Source: Microbacterium sp. AG1240
GTDB taxonomy: Bacteria > Actinomycetota > Actinomycetes > Actinomycetales > Microbacteriaceae
Direction: 5' to 3'
Assembly (NCBI RefSeq): GCF_003635115.1
Contig: NZ_RBXJ01000001.1
Span: 496,001 to 560,000, forward strand
DNA: 64,000 nt
The notes beneath the pieces were generated by a model. The model did not search any database and was not told the origin of the DNA. It saw only the letters and a list, made by a program, of their open reading frames with translations. Made by a program: the position numbers and the translations under genes. Positions 53,381 to 62,110 of the stretch are shown here, piece after piece (position 1 is the stretch's first letter; each line of letters begins with the position of its first letter).

Positions 53381-53521
53381 TTATCGGATGAGCAGGGCGG
53401 CGGTGACCAGCAGGACGGTTCCGAGCGCGATGATCACCGCCCCGACGATGAGCCACACCGGCTGGCGGTGCGGCGGGCGGGTGGACGAGGAGCGGCGGCG
53501 AGTACGTCTTCGGGCAGACAT
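53381..53521 (-). CDS. Small single-pass membrane protein (46 aa), leaderless
   Basis: A short gene encodes MSARRRTRRRSSSTRPPHRQ, then a single membrane helix P-V-W-L-I-V-G-A-V-I-I-A-L and a final I-R. The very basic N-terminus followed by one helix suggests a small inner-membrane protein. TACACT lies exactly 6 nt before the ATG. It sits between the ABC operon and the DUF2207 gene on the same strand. Function is unknown. Confidence 0.6.
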   Translation of the reverse strand: MSARRRTRRRSSSTRPPHRQPVWLIVGAVIIALGTVLLVTAALLIR

Positions 53522-53527
53522 GGTCGA

Positions 53528-53533
53528 AGTGTA
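53528..53533 (-). promoter_or_regulatory. -10 of a leaderless 46-aa protein transcript
   Basis: TACACT on the minus strand is followed by exactly 6 nt and the ATG at 53521. Confidence 0.5.
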
Positions 53534-53566
53534 GGGGCCGCACGTGACGCTCGCGTGACGTCGACG

Positions 53567-55393
53567 CTACCGGCCGCCTCCTCCGCCGCCTCCGGCGCCA
53601 CCGCCCGAGAACCCGCCCCCCATGGAGCCCCCCGAGAAACTGCTCCCGCCGCTGGAGCTCCAGGTCGACGCGGGCGGGCTCGCGGCCGTCCGCGACGCGG
53701 CCATGACGGCCACCAGCTGGGCGGAGGAGAACGGCTGGGTTCCGCGGTACCAGTCCAGCGGCGCATCCGTTCTCTCGGCCTGCATCGCGAGCACACCCGC
53801 CCACTCCTTCTCGATGCCCCAGATGACGGCGTAGGGGAGGAGGCGCTCGTAGAGGTGCAGCACCTCGGCCTCCTCGGGTCCGGTGCGCTCGGCCCCTTCC
53901 GGGCTCTGCAGCATGCGGATGCGGTCGGCCTCGGCCAGCTGCAGGTAGTCGCGCAGGCCGAGGAGATGGTCGCGCACGGGCGCGCCGAGCTCGGTGATGC
54001 GGTCGCGGGTGCGCCACGTGGTGACCGTGACGATCCCGGCGAGGATTGCCACGACGACGGCGGCCCCCGGCACCCACCGTGAGGCGTCGCCCATCGCGGC
54101 GAACACGGCGCAGACGATGGCCGCGGCGAACGCCACGAGAGCGACGGTGAAGGCCGCACCGGGCAGTCGATGCGACCGCTTCCGCGTGAAGCCGGCCGCG
54201 TGGAGCTCGCCGACGGCCGAGGCCGAGAGGCTCGTGAAACGCGACGCGATCTCGGTGTCGGCGCCCTTCAGCCGCAGCCGGCGGCCGGGCGCGGGGGCGA
54301 GTCCGAACACCGCGTCGAGCGTGCGCTGCCGGGCCGGATCGTCGGGGCTCGGGGCGAGGTATTCGAGCGATACGTCGGAAGCCGCATCGTCGTGCGCGAT
54401 GACGCGGGCGTGACCCGTGACGGCGAGATCGACGATCGCGGCGGGCACCGCTGCGGCGGGGCGTCCGACGAGGTGCGCGGCCTGCACGACCGAGACCTCG
54501 CGCGGCGGATCGTACTCGGCCACGATGATGCCGCGGCCCTCCGCGTCGCGGCTGCGGCGTCGGGCGAGGAGCGCCGCGGCCGCCGCCGCGATGCTCGCGA
54601 TGATCGCGGCGACGGCCCCGGCCTGGAACGCGGGGGCAGCACCGGCGGCGAAGTCCTGCACCGCGCTGCGCTCGACCTCGCCGGGGACGAACGTGCCCGG
54701 CGCGAAACCGATGGCGATCGTCACGTTCTCGCGGGGCTCGAGGTCGAACGCCTGGGGGAAGAACTCCTTAGGCTCGCCCTCGGCGGTCTCGCGCTCGACG
54801 ATCTCGCAGGTGTCGGTCGAGCCCTCGACCCCGACGTAGCAGGCGGCGTTGCCCGTGAGCGCGTCGGACAGGGAGGGGTCGATGACGATGTAGGCGCTGA
54901 CTTCACCGAAGGGCTGCTCCCATCCGGTGCCGTTCAGGTCTCGGTAGAACTCGTCGGCGTCGGTGTCGGCGAACGCACGGATGGTGTCGCGCTGCGTGTA
55001 CGAGATCACGTAGGTCTGCACCCCGCGCACGTAGGAGTCGTCGCCGGTCGCGACCTCGACGAAACCGCCGCGCTCGCTCACCTCGTAGGGGATGGGCTCG
55101 CCGCCGCCCGACGTCACCGATGTGACGGTGGTGTGCAGCGGCACACCGCCGTCGTCGTCGGGGATCGCGCGCACGATGCCGCGGTTCTGATCGCTGTCGG
55201 GGAAGCGGGCCACGAGCGTCTCGGTGACCGAGAGTTCGGCGTGCCCGTCGGCGGCGCGCGTGAGCAGCATGTCGGCGTGGAACGAGTCGAACGCGAAGTC
55301 GTCGGCGTCGGCGGTCGCCGCCGAGACCGGCAGGAGAACCGCCGCGACCGCGATCAGCAGCGCGAGCACGAACCGGCCCAGGAGCGAGGTCAT
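53567..55393 (-). CDS. DUF2207 domain-containing membrane protein
   Basis: The 608-aa protein has a signal peptide (to about residue 30) and an extracytoplasmic DUF2207 domain (about 30-235; E-T-L-V-A-R-F-P, N-R-G-I-V-R-A-I-P). A membrane helix near 265-290, a cytoplasmic segment and two further helices near 420-475 follow. It ends with a Gly/Ser tail (S-G-G-S-S-F-S-G-G-S-M-G-G-G). This architecture is common in Actinobacteria; function is unknown. TAGGGT lies 7 nt before ATG 55393, a near-leaderless arrangement. Confidence 0.88.
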   Translation of the reverse strand: MTSLLGRFVLALLIAVAAVLLPVSAATADADDFAFDSFHADMLLTRAADGHAELSVTETLVARFPDSDQNRGIVRAIPDDDGGVPLHTTVTSVTSGGGEPIPYEVSERGGFVEVATGDDSYVRGVQTYVISYTQRDTIRAFADTDADEFYRDLNGTGWEQPFGEVSAYIVIDPSLSDALTGNAACYVGVEGSTDTCEIVERETAEGEPKEFFPQAFDLEPRENVTIAIGFAPGTFVPGEVERSAVQDFAAGAAPAFQAGAVAAIIASIAAAAAALLARRRSRDAEGRGIIVAEYDPPREVSVVQAAHLVGRPAAAVPAAIVDLAVTGHARVIAHDDAASDVSLEYLAPSPDDPARQRTLDAVFGLAPAPGRRLRLKGADTEIASRFTSLSASAVGELHAAGFTRKRSHRLPGAAFTVALVAFAAAIVCAVFAAMGDASRWVPGAAVVVAILAGIVTVTTWRTRDRITELGAPVRDHLLGLRDYLQLAEADRIRMLQSPEGAERTGPEEAEVLHLYERLLPYAVIWGIEKEWAGVLAMQAERTDAPLDWYRGTQPFSSAQLVAVMAASRTAASPPASTWSSSGGSSFSGGSMGGGFSGGGAGGGGGGGR

Positions 55394-55501
55394 GCCTCCG
55401 ACCCTAGGCGAGGCTGACGCGGAACCGAATCCACACATCGCCGCGCGAGTCCACGCCCGGATGCTGCCGTTCGGTGGTGATCGGAGCGCGATGGTGTGGA
55501 C

Positions 55502-55708
55502 TCAGCGGCGCTTGCGGCCGCGTCGCCCGCGGAGGAGGACGAAGGCGATCCCGCCGACCGCGGCGACGGCGACGAGCCCCGCGATGGCGACGAAGACGTA
55601 GACGACGCCGGCGGCACCGTCGGCGGGCGTCTCGGGCGTGCCGTCGGCGAGCGCCCCCGACAGCACAGCGGTGAAGAGGGTGAGCGAGGTGACGAGTCCG
55701 GTGAGCAC
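55502..55708 (-). CDS. Small membrane protein with two hydrophobic segments
   Basis: The 68-aa product begins with a hydrophobic segment MLTGLVTSLTLFTAVLSGAL (possible signal), a short Ala/Pro/Asp-rich loop and a second helix V-V-Y-V-F-V-A-I-A-G-L, ending in R-G-R-R-G-R-K-R-R. GTG 55708 has AAAGGA 7 nt upstream. The larger open frame on this strand is a shadow of the sugar locus. Function is unknown. Confidence 0.65.
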   Translation of the reverse strand: MLTGLVTSLTLFTAVLSGALADGTPETPADGAAGVVYVFVAIAGLVAVAAVGGIAFVLLRGRRGRKRR

Positions 55709-55813
55709 GGGCGTCCTTTCCGACGGTCGGGCCAGGTTATGCGGATGCGCGCGGCGGGCCCGGAGCCTGGACGCGCAGCCGCGCACGGGGTATGGGGGCG
55801 TCGGGGACGGCTT

Positions 55814-55855
55814 TGTACGTACAGACTGGACGATCTGTACTGTTCGGGTTAGAGT
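55814..55855 (+). promoter_or_regulatory. Promoter and GntR operator of the aldolase-kinase operon
   Basis: TGTACGTACA (55814-55823) is a perfect 10-bp palindrome. It lies just before a promoter-like pair TGGACG (55827-55832) and TAGAGT (55850-55855) with 17-bp spacing. A half-site CTGTAC lies in the spacer (55835-55840). The same palindrome is in the transporter promoter at 62030-62039. Confidence 0.65.
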
Positions 55856-55882
55856 GACGCTGTCTCTTCGAAAGGACCCCCT

Positions 55883-56722
55883 ATGCCACTGGTCAGCGGC
55901 CTCGACGTCATCCAGGAATGCACCGCGCGCGGGCTCGTCGCGGGCGCGTTCAACACCACGAACATCGAGACCACGATGGGGATCGTCGATGCCATCGAGA
56001 AGGTCGGGGTGCCGACGTTCATCCAGGTCGCTCCGACCAACGCGGCGCTCTCGGGCTTCGAGTACATCTACGACATGGTCAGCCGACGGCTCGCCGGCAC
56101 CCGCGTGCCCGTCGCGCTGCATCTTGACCACGGCAAGTCGCTCGGCGCCGTCGAGGACGCCCTCGCCGCCGAGTTCACGTCGATCATGATCGACGCCTCC
56201 GAGGAGCCCTACGACGAGAACGTGCGGATCTCGACGATCGCGAGAGAGATGACCCCGAACGACCTCGCCCTCGAAGCGGAGCTCGGCAGCATCGGCGGCA
56301 AGGAGGACGACCACGGCCCGGAGGTGGAGTTGAGCACCGACCCGTCCCAGGTCGAGGGGTTCGTCGCGTCCGTGCGCCCCGACATGCTCGCCGTCTCCGT
56401 GGGCAACGTGCACGGGTACTCCCCGAATGCCGCGATCGACTTCGACCTGCTCGGGCGGGTGCGCGCGGCAAGCTCCGTGCCGCTCGTCGTGCACGGCGGT
56501 TCGGGCCTGCCGCCCGAGCAGCTCGCGCGGCTGCACGAGTTCGGCGTGGTGAAGGTGAACGTCGCCAGCGACCTGCGCAACGCCATGATCCGCACCTTCG
56601 GCGAGGCCTACGCCGCCAATCCGCAGGAGGTGTCGTTGATCCGCGTCTCCACGCAGGCGGTCGCGGCGATCTCGGATGTGGTGGAGCGACGCATCCGGAT
56701 GCTGAATCCCTCCGCGGCCTGA
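55883..56722 (+). CDS. Class II fructose-bisphosphate/ketose-phosphate aldolase family protein
   Basis: The 279-aa zinc aldolase has catalytic Asp82 and zinc His83 in HLDHGK, Glu133 in E-A-E-L-G-S-I-G-G, His177 in GNVHGYSP, His204 in VHGGSGLP, and the phosphate-binding V-N-V-A-S-D. It splits a ketose (bis)phosphate into DHAP and an aldehyde. In this kinase-rich locus a tagatose- or sugar-acid-type substrate is as likely as fructose 1,6-bisphosphate. It is the first gene of the operon; GAAAGGA precedes the ATG. Confidence 0.9.
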   Translation: MPLVSGLDVIQECTARGLVAGAFNTTNIETTMGIVDAIEKVGVPTFIQVAPTNAALSGFEYIYDMVSRRLAGTRVPVALHLDHGKSLGAVEDALAAEFTSIMIDASEEPYDENVRISTIAREMTPNDLALEAELGSIGGKEDDHGPEVELSTDPSQVEGFVASVRPDMLAVSVGNVHGYSPNAAIDFDLLGRVRAASSVPLVVHGGSGLPPEQLARLHEFGVVKVNVASDLRNAMIRTFGEAYAANPQEVSLIRVSTQAVAAISDVVERRIRMLNPSAA

Positions 56723-56734
56723 GCGGTCGGCCCC

Positions 56735-58180
56735 ATGCTTCCCACGATCACCGTCGACGTCGGAACGACCAGCGTCAAGCTCTGCCTGTTCGACGCATCC
56801 GGCGACCCGCGCGCGACCTCCCGTCTGGCGACGCCGACGACGGGCGACGGCTTCGGTGAGGTCTACGATCTCGCCGAGCTCACGGCGGGCATCGAACGGT
56901 TCGTCCTCTCCCTTGACGCGGCCGAACGGGCGACGGTCCGCCGCATCGCCTTCACGGGCGTCGGGGAATCGGGGGGTCTCGTGCGCGGCGACATGTCCCT
57001 GGCGTCGCCGATGATCCTCTGGCACGACCATCGGGGCTCGGGTCACCTCGACCGCCTCGGCGCGCGCGAGCGTCGTCGCGTCTACGAGGTGACCGGGCTT
57101 CCGATCAACGCCAACTACGGGCTGTCGAAGGTCGCGTGGGCCGTCGCCCACGCCGATGACGCGGGCGATGCGCAGTGGCTGAACGTGGCGGAGTACCTCG
57201 CCGGCACGCTGACCGGGGATCGGTGGTCGGAGTACTCGCTGGCGAGCCGCACCATGGCACTCGACCTCGTCGAACGCCGGTGGTCGGCCGAGATCGTGGG
57301 GCTCATGGGGCTCGACACGTCGCTGTTCCCGTCGCTGCGGGCCGCCGTCGACGGGTCTGCGATCACCGCCGACGCCGCCCGACGGCTGGGTCTCGGCGAC
57401 GAGGTGACGGTGCACGTCGCCGGTCACGATCACATGGTCGGCGGTGCGGGCGCCGACCTGCAGCCGGGCGAGCTGCTCAACTCCACCGGAACCACCGAGG
57501 GTCTGCTCTTCGTCGGTCAGCGCCCGAGGCTCGACGAGACCGCCGCCGCGGCGAAGCTGGCGAACGGCATCGACTGCGACGGGGAGGGGTTCACCCTGTT
57601 CGCCTCGATCCCCACGGGCGGGTCGGCGTTCGCGACGCTGCAGGGCATGCTCTCGCTCACCGCCGACGAGCTCACCGCCTGCGTCGACGACCTCGCCCGG
57701 CGGTACGCCCGCGGCGCGATCGACTTCGACGCCGTGCCCGTCGTGCTGCCGCAGTTCCGCGGGAGCCCGCCACCGGACAAGAACGCCGCCGCGCGGGGCG
57801 TCATCGCCGGGGTCCGCAGCGACACGACCGCCGCCGACATCGTGCTCGGCTGCTTCCTGGGCATGGCGCTGCAGTTCCGCGACGTGCTCGGCCTGTTCGA
57901 CCACCACCCCGTGGATCGGGTCAAGGTCATCGGACCGGCCGCCGTGAATCCGCTCTGGCTCCAGCTGAAGGCCGATCTGCTGGGTGTGCCTCTGAGCGTG
58001 TCCCGCTTTCCCGAGGTGGTCTCGCGCGGGGCGCAGGCCCTCGCGTCGGGCGAGGTCGTGCCCTGGGCGCGCAGCGAGCCGCGCGAGGTCGAGGTCGATC
58101 CGGCGAACGCCGAGCGTGTCGCCGCCTGGGCGGCGTCGGTCGCCCCGCGCTGGGAGCACATGAAGGCCATGCCGTGGTGA
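56735..58180 (+). CDS. FGGY-family carbohydrate kinase (1 of 3)
   Basis: The 481-aa kinase begins with the ATP-site strand TITVDVGTTSVKLCLFD, shows S-P-M-I-L-W-H-D-H-R-G in the sugar-binding half and GAGADLQPGELLNSTGTTEG in the second domain. It belongs to the FGGY sugar kinase superfamily, but the sugar cannot be named. It follows the aldolase by 12 bp and is followed 52 bp later by the xylulokinase-like gene. Confidence 0.87.
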   Translation: MLPTITVDVGTTSVKLCLFDASGDPRATSRLATPTTGDGFGEVYDLAELTAGIERFVLSLDAAERATVRRIAFTGVGESGGLVRGDMSLASPMILWHDHRGSGHLDRLGARERRRVYEVTGLPINANYGLSKVAWAVAHADDAGDAQWLNVAEYLAGTLTGDRWSEYSLASRTMALDLVERRWSAEIVGLMGLDTSLFPSLRAAVDGSAITADAARRLGLGDEVTVHVAGHDHMVGGAGADLQPGELLNSTGTTEGLLFVGQRPRLDETAAAAKLANGIDCDGEGFTLFASIPTGGSAFATLQGMLSLTADELTACVDDLARRYARGAIDFDAVPVVLPQFRGSPPPDKNAAARGVIAGVRSDTTAADIVLGCFLGMALQFRDVLGLFDHHPVDRVKVIGPAAVNPLWLQLKADLLGVPLSVSRFPEVVSRGAQALASGEVVPWARSEPREVEVDPANAERVAAWAASVAPRWEHMKAMPW

Positions 58181-58232
58181 GCCGTCGGCTGACGTACGGC
58201 GACACCGTCCACGAAGACCAGGGGGAGAAGCG

Positions 58233-59675
58233 ATGACGCTCGTCGCCGGAATCGATTCGTCCACGCAGGCGTGCAAGGTCACGGTGCGCGATCTCGCGAC
58301 CGGCGTCCGGGTGCGCGAGGGCAAGGCCGCCCATCCCGACGCGACCGTCGTCGACCCGGAGGTGTGGTGGGCGGCGCTGCTGGAGGCCGTGCGCGCGGCG
58401 GGCGGACTCGACGACGTCGCCGCCGTCTCGGTGAGCGGTCAGCAGCACACGCCGATCTTCCTCGACGCCTCGGGGGCGGCCGTTGCGAGATCGCCCCTGT
58501 GGAACGACACCGGGTCGCACCCTCAGATGGTGGCGCTGAACGCCGAGCTCGGGCGGGAGGAGTGGATCCGTCGCACGGGGCTGCCGCTCACGCTCTCCGA
58601 CACGGTGGTCAAAGCGCGGTGGCTGCGCGACACCGATCCGGACGCCGCTCGACGCACCGCCGCCGTCGCGGTCGTGCACGACTGGCTCACCTGGCGCCTC
58701 CGGGGTTACGGGCCGGGCACGGGCGGCGTCGACCGCGTGACGACGGATCGATCCGAAGCATCCGGCACCGGCTACTGGTCGGGCCAGGATGAGGCCTACA
58801 CCCCCGACCTGTTCGCACACGCCTTCGGGGCGTCGGCCATCCTGCCGGAGGTGCTCGGGCCCCTCGCTCGAGCGGGGGTGACCGGGGCGGGGATCCCCGG
58901 TGTGCCGGCCGGCATACCGATCGGTGTGGGCAGCGGTGACAACGCGGCCGCGGCGCTGGCGCTCGGACTGGACGACGGCGACGCCGTGCTCAGCCTCGGC
59001 ACGTCGGGCGTCGTCTACGCCCGCACGCCCGCGCCCGTGCACGACTACTCCGGGTACGTGTGCAGCTACGCCGACGCGACGGGCGCGCACCTGCCGCTGG
59101 TCGCCACGCTGAACGCCGCACGCAATCTGCACCTGGGGGCGGGCCTGCTCGGATGCACGTACGCCGAGCTGTCCGACCTCGCGCTGGAGGCGCCGGCCGG
59201 CGCGGGAGGGCTCGCGCTGCTGCCCTACTTCGAGGGCGAACGCACCCCCGACCTGCCGCACGCCCGCGGGTCGCTCCAGGGGGCGACGCTCACGAACCTC
59301 ACCCGCGCGAACTTCGCCCGCGCCGTCGTGGAGGGGACCCTCGCGAGCCAGGTCGCCATGCTCGACGCGCTGCACGTGTGCGGAGTATCGACGACGCGGA
59401 TGCTGCTGATCGGCGGGGCGGCGAAGAACCACGCCGTGCAACGCGTACTCGGTCAGATGGTCGACCTGCCGATCGTCGTGCCGGAGTTCGACGAGTACGT
59501 CACGAAGGGCGCCGCCATGCAGGCCGCGGCGGCTCTCGACGGAGCGTTCCCGTCGTGGGAGCTGGCCGCGACGGAGCTGCCCCGCGTGCCGCTCGAGCCG
59601 CAGATTGCCCGGCAGCACGTCGAGGCGCAGCGCGCCCTCGGCTACCTCGACCCCGTGCTCGCCGTGCCCTCCTGA
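58233..59675 (+). CDS. FGGY-family kinase, xylulokinase-like (2 of 3)
   Basis: The 480-aa protein shows V-A-G-I-D-S-S-T-Q-A-C-K-V, the xylulokinase-type S-V-S-G-Q-Q-H, P-L-W-N-D-T, and GVGSGDNAAAALALGL in the second domain, plus L-L-I-G-G-A-A-K-N. It phosphorylates a ketopentose or related sugar; D-xylulose is the best guess from the SGQQH motif. AGGGGGAGAAG precedes the ATG. No isomerase or dehydrogenase is visible in the window. Confidence 0.87.
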   Translation: MTLVAGIDSSTQACKVTVRDLATGVRVREGKAAHPDATVVDPEVWWAALLEAVRAAGGLDDVAAVSVSGQQHTPIFLDASGAAVARSPLWNDTGSHPQMVALNAELGREEWIRRTGLPLTLSDTVVKARWLRDTDPDAARRTAAVAVVHDWLTWRLRGYGPGTGGVDRVTTDRSEASGTGYWSGQDEAYTPDLFAHAFGASAILPEVLGPLARAGVTGAGIPGVPAGIPIGVGSGDNAAAALALGLDDGDAVLSLGTSGVVYARTPAPVHDYSGYVCSYADATGAHLPLVATLNAARNLHLGAGLLGCTYAELSDLALEAPAGAGGLALLPYFEGERTPDLPHARGSLQGATLTNLTRANFARAVVEGTLASQVAMLDALHVCGVSTTRMLLIGGAAKNHAVQRVLGQMVDLPIVVPEFDEYVTKGAAMQAAAALDGAFPSWELAATELPRVPLEPQIARQHVEAQRALGYLDPVLAVPS

Positions 59676-59792
59676 CCGTCGCGGGCGGCCCCGGGTCGCG
59701 GGGGCGGTTATGGTCGTGGACGAGGCGCGGCCACAGCCCGGTCGGCGTCTTCGGCAGGCGGCCCGCGAGGCGCCCCGGGGAGGAGTGGTCAC

Positions 59793-61136
59793 GTGTCCGC
59801 CAGTTCGCGCGTGCCCGTCGCCTGCGGTGTCGATGTCGGGAGCACCAATTCCAAAGTCGTCGCCATCGACCCGTCGGGCGCGGTCGTCGCTCGTGCCAGC
59901 CGCCCGACACCGCGTGACGCCGTCGATCTGTCGGTGAAGGTCGACCGTCTCTTCGACGCCGTCGAGGAGATGGTGGTGGAGGTCTGCGGGGAGATCTTCG
60001 AGGTGCACGCGATCTGCGTCGCGGGTGTCGGGGAGGACGGCGTTCTCGTCGACGAGAGACTCCGCGTGCTCACGCCCGCGCTGACGTGGTTCGACCCGCG
60101 CCGCCAAGACCTCTTCCGGGCGCTCCGGCCGCAGCTGGTCGATGACGAGACGTTCGACTCGGAGACCGACCCCGTACGCACGGTGGTCGGGTGGGCGTGG
60201 GCGCGCGCGCACGAGACCGCGGGTCGCGCGCGGTCGTGGCTCGCGCTGACCGACCTCGCCGCGTGCCGGTGGGCCGCACGTCCGTTCTTCAGCGACACCC
60301 TCGCCTCCCGCACCGCGGCGTGGCGATCGAGCGACCGGGTCTGGGCGTTCGACCGCGTCACCGCCACCCTCGGCTCGCCCGAGCTGCTCCCCCCGGTCGT
60401 CGCGACCGGTGAGATCGTGGGCGCCCTGGAGTCCACGACCCTGCGCGCCGCGGGCGTCATCGCCGCCGACGCGATCACGGTCGCGGGCGGTCACGATCAT
60501 CCGATCGCGGGATGGGGCGTGCAGCAGATCGTGCCCGGCGCGATCCTCGACTCGATGGGAACCGCCGAGGTCGTCGTCGCGCAGGTTCCCGGCCTGCCGG
60601 TCGCGCGCGGCGAGCACGTCGACGTCGCCCCCGGCATACGCTCCGACGGGCGCACGCTCCTGCGCGTGGAGGAACTCGCCCGCAACGTGCAGTGGGCGTC
60701 GCAGGATGCGGACGTCGCAGCGCACGTGCGGGCCCTGCTCGAGGGTGCGGCCGAACCGCTGCCGCTGTGGGACTCGGGCTACTTCGTGCCGGGGGAGAGG
60801 GGCGGGGGAGCGCCCTCGTACTCGTCCGACGCTCCCCGTGATCCACGCGCCCGCGCCTCGGCCGTGCTCGGCGCGCTCGCCGTGGCCGGACGCGACGCCG
60901 TCGACGCCGTGTCGGCGGGGATGCCCGGTCGCGCCGAGGTGCGCCTGGCGGGCGGGTGGGTGCGCTCGCCGGGGTGGATCGAGATCAAGTCGGCCGTGCA
61001 CCGCCTGCGGGCGGCGCCCATCCTGGAGCCGGAGGTGACGGCGGTGGGTGCGGCCCTGCTGGCGGCGACGGCCCGCGGGTGGCGGCCCGACGCGGTCGTC
61101 TCCCTCGGCGGGTTCACCGCGTCGATGCTCGGGTGA
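59793..61136 (+). CDS. FGGY-family carbohydrate kinase (3 of 3)
   Basis: The 447-aa kinase begins VACGVDVGSTNSKVVAIDPS, has L-T-W-F-D-P-R-R-Q, AGGHDHPIAGWGVQQ and I-L-D-S-M-G-T-A-E-V in the FGGY fold. It is the most divergent of the three and somewhat short for the family. The sugar is unknown. GTG 59793 has GGGGAGGAG upstream. It converges with the GntR gene with only 3 bp between stop codons. Confidence 0.83.
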   Translation: MSASSRVPVACGVDVGSTNSKVVAIDPSGAVVARASRPTPRDAVDLSVKVDRLFDAVEEMVVEVCGEIFEVHAICVAGVGEDGVLVDERLRVLTPALTWFDPRRQDLFRALRPQLVDDETFDSETDPVRTVVGWAWARAHETAGRARSWLALTDLAACRWAARPFFSDTLASRTAAWRSSDRVWAFDRVTATLGSPELLPPVVATGEIVGALESTTLRAAGVIAADAITVAGGHDHPIAGWGVQQIVPGAILDSMGTAEVVVAQVPGLPVARGEHVDVAPGIRSDGRTLLRVEELARNVQWASQDADVAAHVRALLEGAAEPLPLWDSGYFVPGERGGGAPSYSSDAPRDPRARASAVLGALAVAGRDAVDAVSAGMPGRAEVRLAGGWVRSPGWIEIKSAVHRLRAAPILEPEVTAVGAALLAATARGWRPDAVVSLGGFTASMLG

Positions 61137-61139
61137 GTG

Positions 61140-61892
61140 TCAGCTCGCCGCGACGCTGACCTCGAGCGGGATGACGTCGGTGAGCACCCAGGTCTCGTAG
61201 TAGTCGAAACGCGTGTCGCTGTGGTCCCACGAGAGCGACCGCACGCGCAGGACGGGCTGATCGGTGTGGATGCGCAGGTGCTGCGCCACGACCGCGGGAG
61301 GCAGGGTGGCGTGGATGAGCCGTCGTGCCCCGCTCGTGACGAATCCGGCCTCGCGGAGCCTCTCGTTGACCGACCCGGTGCCGTCGAGCACGGCGTCGGC
61401 GGTCGACATGGTGCGACCGACCGCATCGGGGAACCAGTTCGTGCTGAACATGGCCACGCGCCCGTTGAGCGACCGCACGCGTTCGATCGCGAACACACGG
61501 TCGTCGGAGGCGACACGGAGCGCCTCGGCCACGTGATCGGGCGGGGTGACGAAGCCGGCGTCGGTGACCTCGGTCTCGATGCCGGTGCGACCGTGCCGGA
61601 TCTGGGACTCGAGGAAACCCTCCTGCACCGTCCACCCGGAGGGGGCTTCCGGCGACGTCGCGAACACGCCGCGTCGGGGCACCCGACGGGCGAACCCGTC
61701 GGACTCGAGCTTGGACAGCGTCTGTCGCACGGTCGCGCGCGACAGACCGAATTCGCGGCAGAGCTCGAGCTCGCTGGGGAGCCGCTCGTCGGCGGGCACC
61801 TCTCCCGCCACGATGCGGGCACGCAGGATCTCGAACAGCTGCTCGTAGTACGGCACCGGAGAGGTGCGTTCGATGATCTGGGACACGGCCAC
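61140..61892 (-). CDS. GntR-family (HutC-type) transcriptional regulator
   Basis: The 250-aa regulator has a winged-helix domain (residues about 12-80: P-Y-Y-E-Q-L-F-E-I-L-R, LPSELELCREFGLSRATVRQ) and a UTRA ligand-binding domain typical of HutC/FarR members. It probably represses the sugar locus and is induced by a phosphorylated sugar. GTG 61892 has AAAGGAG upstream. CTGTACAG upstream of its gene and TGTACGTACA at two nearby promoters are candidate operators. Confidence 0.92.
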   Translation of the reverse strand: MAVSQIIERTSPVPYYEQLFEILRARIVAGEVPADERLPSELELCREFGLSRATVRQTLSKLESDGFARRVPRRGVFATSPEAPSGWTVQEGFLESQIRHGRTGIETEVTDAGFVTPPDHVAEALRVASDDRVFAIERVRSLNGRVAMFSTNWFPDAVGRTMSTADAVLDGTGSVNERLREAGFVTSGARRLIHATLPPAVVAQHLRIHTDQPVLRVRSLSWDHSDTRFDYYETWVLTDVIPLEVSVAAS

Positions 61893-61947
61893 ACTCCTTT
61901 GCGTCGATGAACGGCCGAGAATGATCTATCGGTACGTTGTCGTCCGA

Positions 61948-61955
61948 CTGTACAG
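61948..61955. promoter_or_regulatory. Candidate GntR autoregulatory site
   Basis: CTGTACAG is a perfect 8-bp palindrome about 55 bp upstream of the GntR start. It shares the TGTAC core with the TGTACGTACA operators in the same locus. Confidence 0.45.
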
Positions 61956-62000
61956 ACAAGCACGATCCGGCCGCACCCGAGCGGTCGGGGAGCTCCCGGT

Positions 62001-62039
62001 TTGCTTTCAGCGGGGTTAGCTGTACATTCTGTACGTACA
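62001..62039 (+). promoter_or_regulatory. Promoter and GntR operator of the sugar transporter
   Basis: TTGCTT (62001-62006) and TACATT (62023-62028) are 16 bp apart and are followed at once by TGTACGTACA (62030-62039), which would overlap the start site and block transcription when bound. A half-site TGTAC also begins at 62021. Confidence 0.65.
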
Positions 62040-62110
62040 AGGCGTACGATACGTTCAGAATGACGTCGGCAGCAGCCGTCACCTGTCCCGCACTTCAGAG
62101 AGGAAGTCGC

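Noticed and set aside
55502..61001. Long minus-strand open frames opposite the sugar locus
   Set aside because: They are GC-rich antisense shadows of the aldolase and kinase genes, with Arg/His/Gly-rich nonsense composition.
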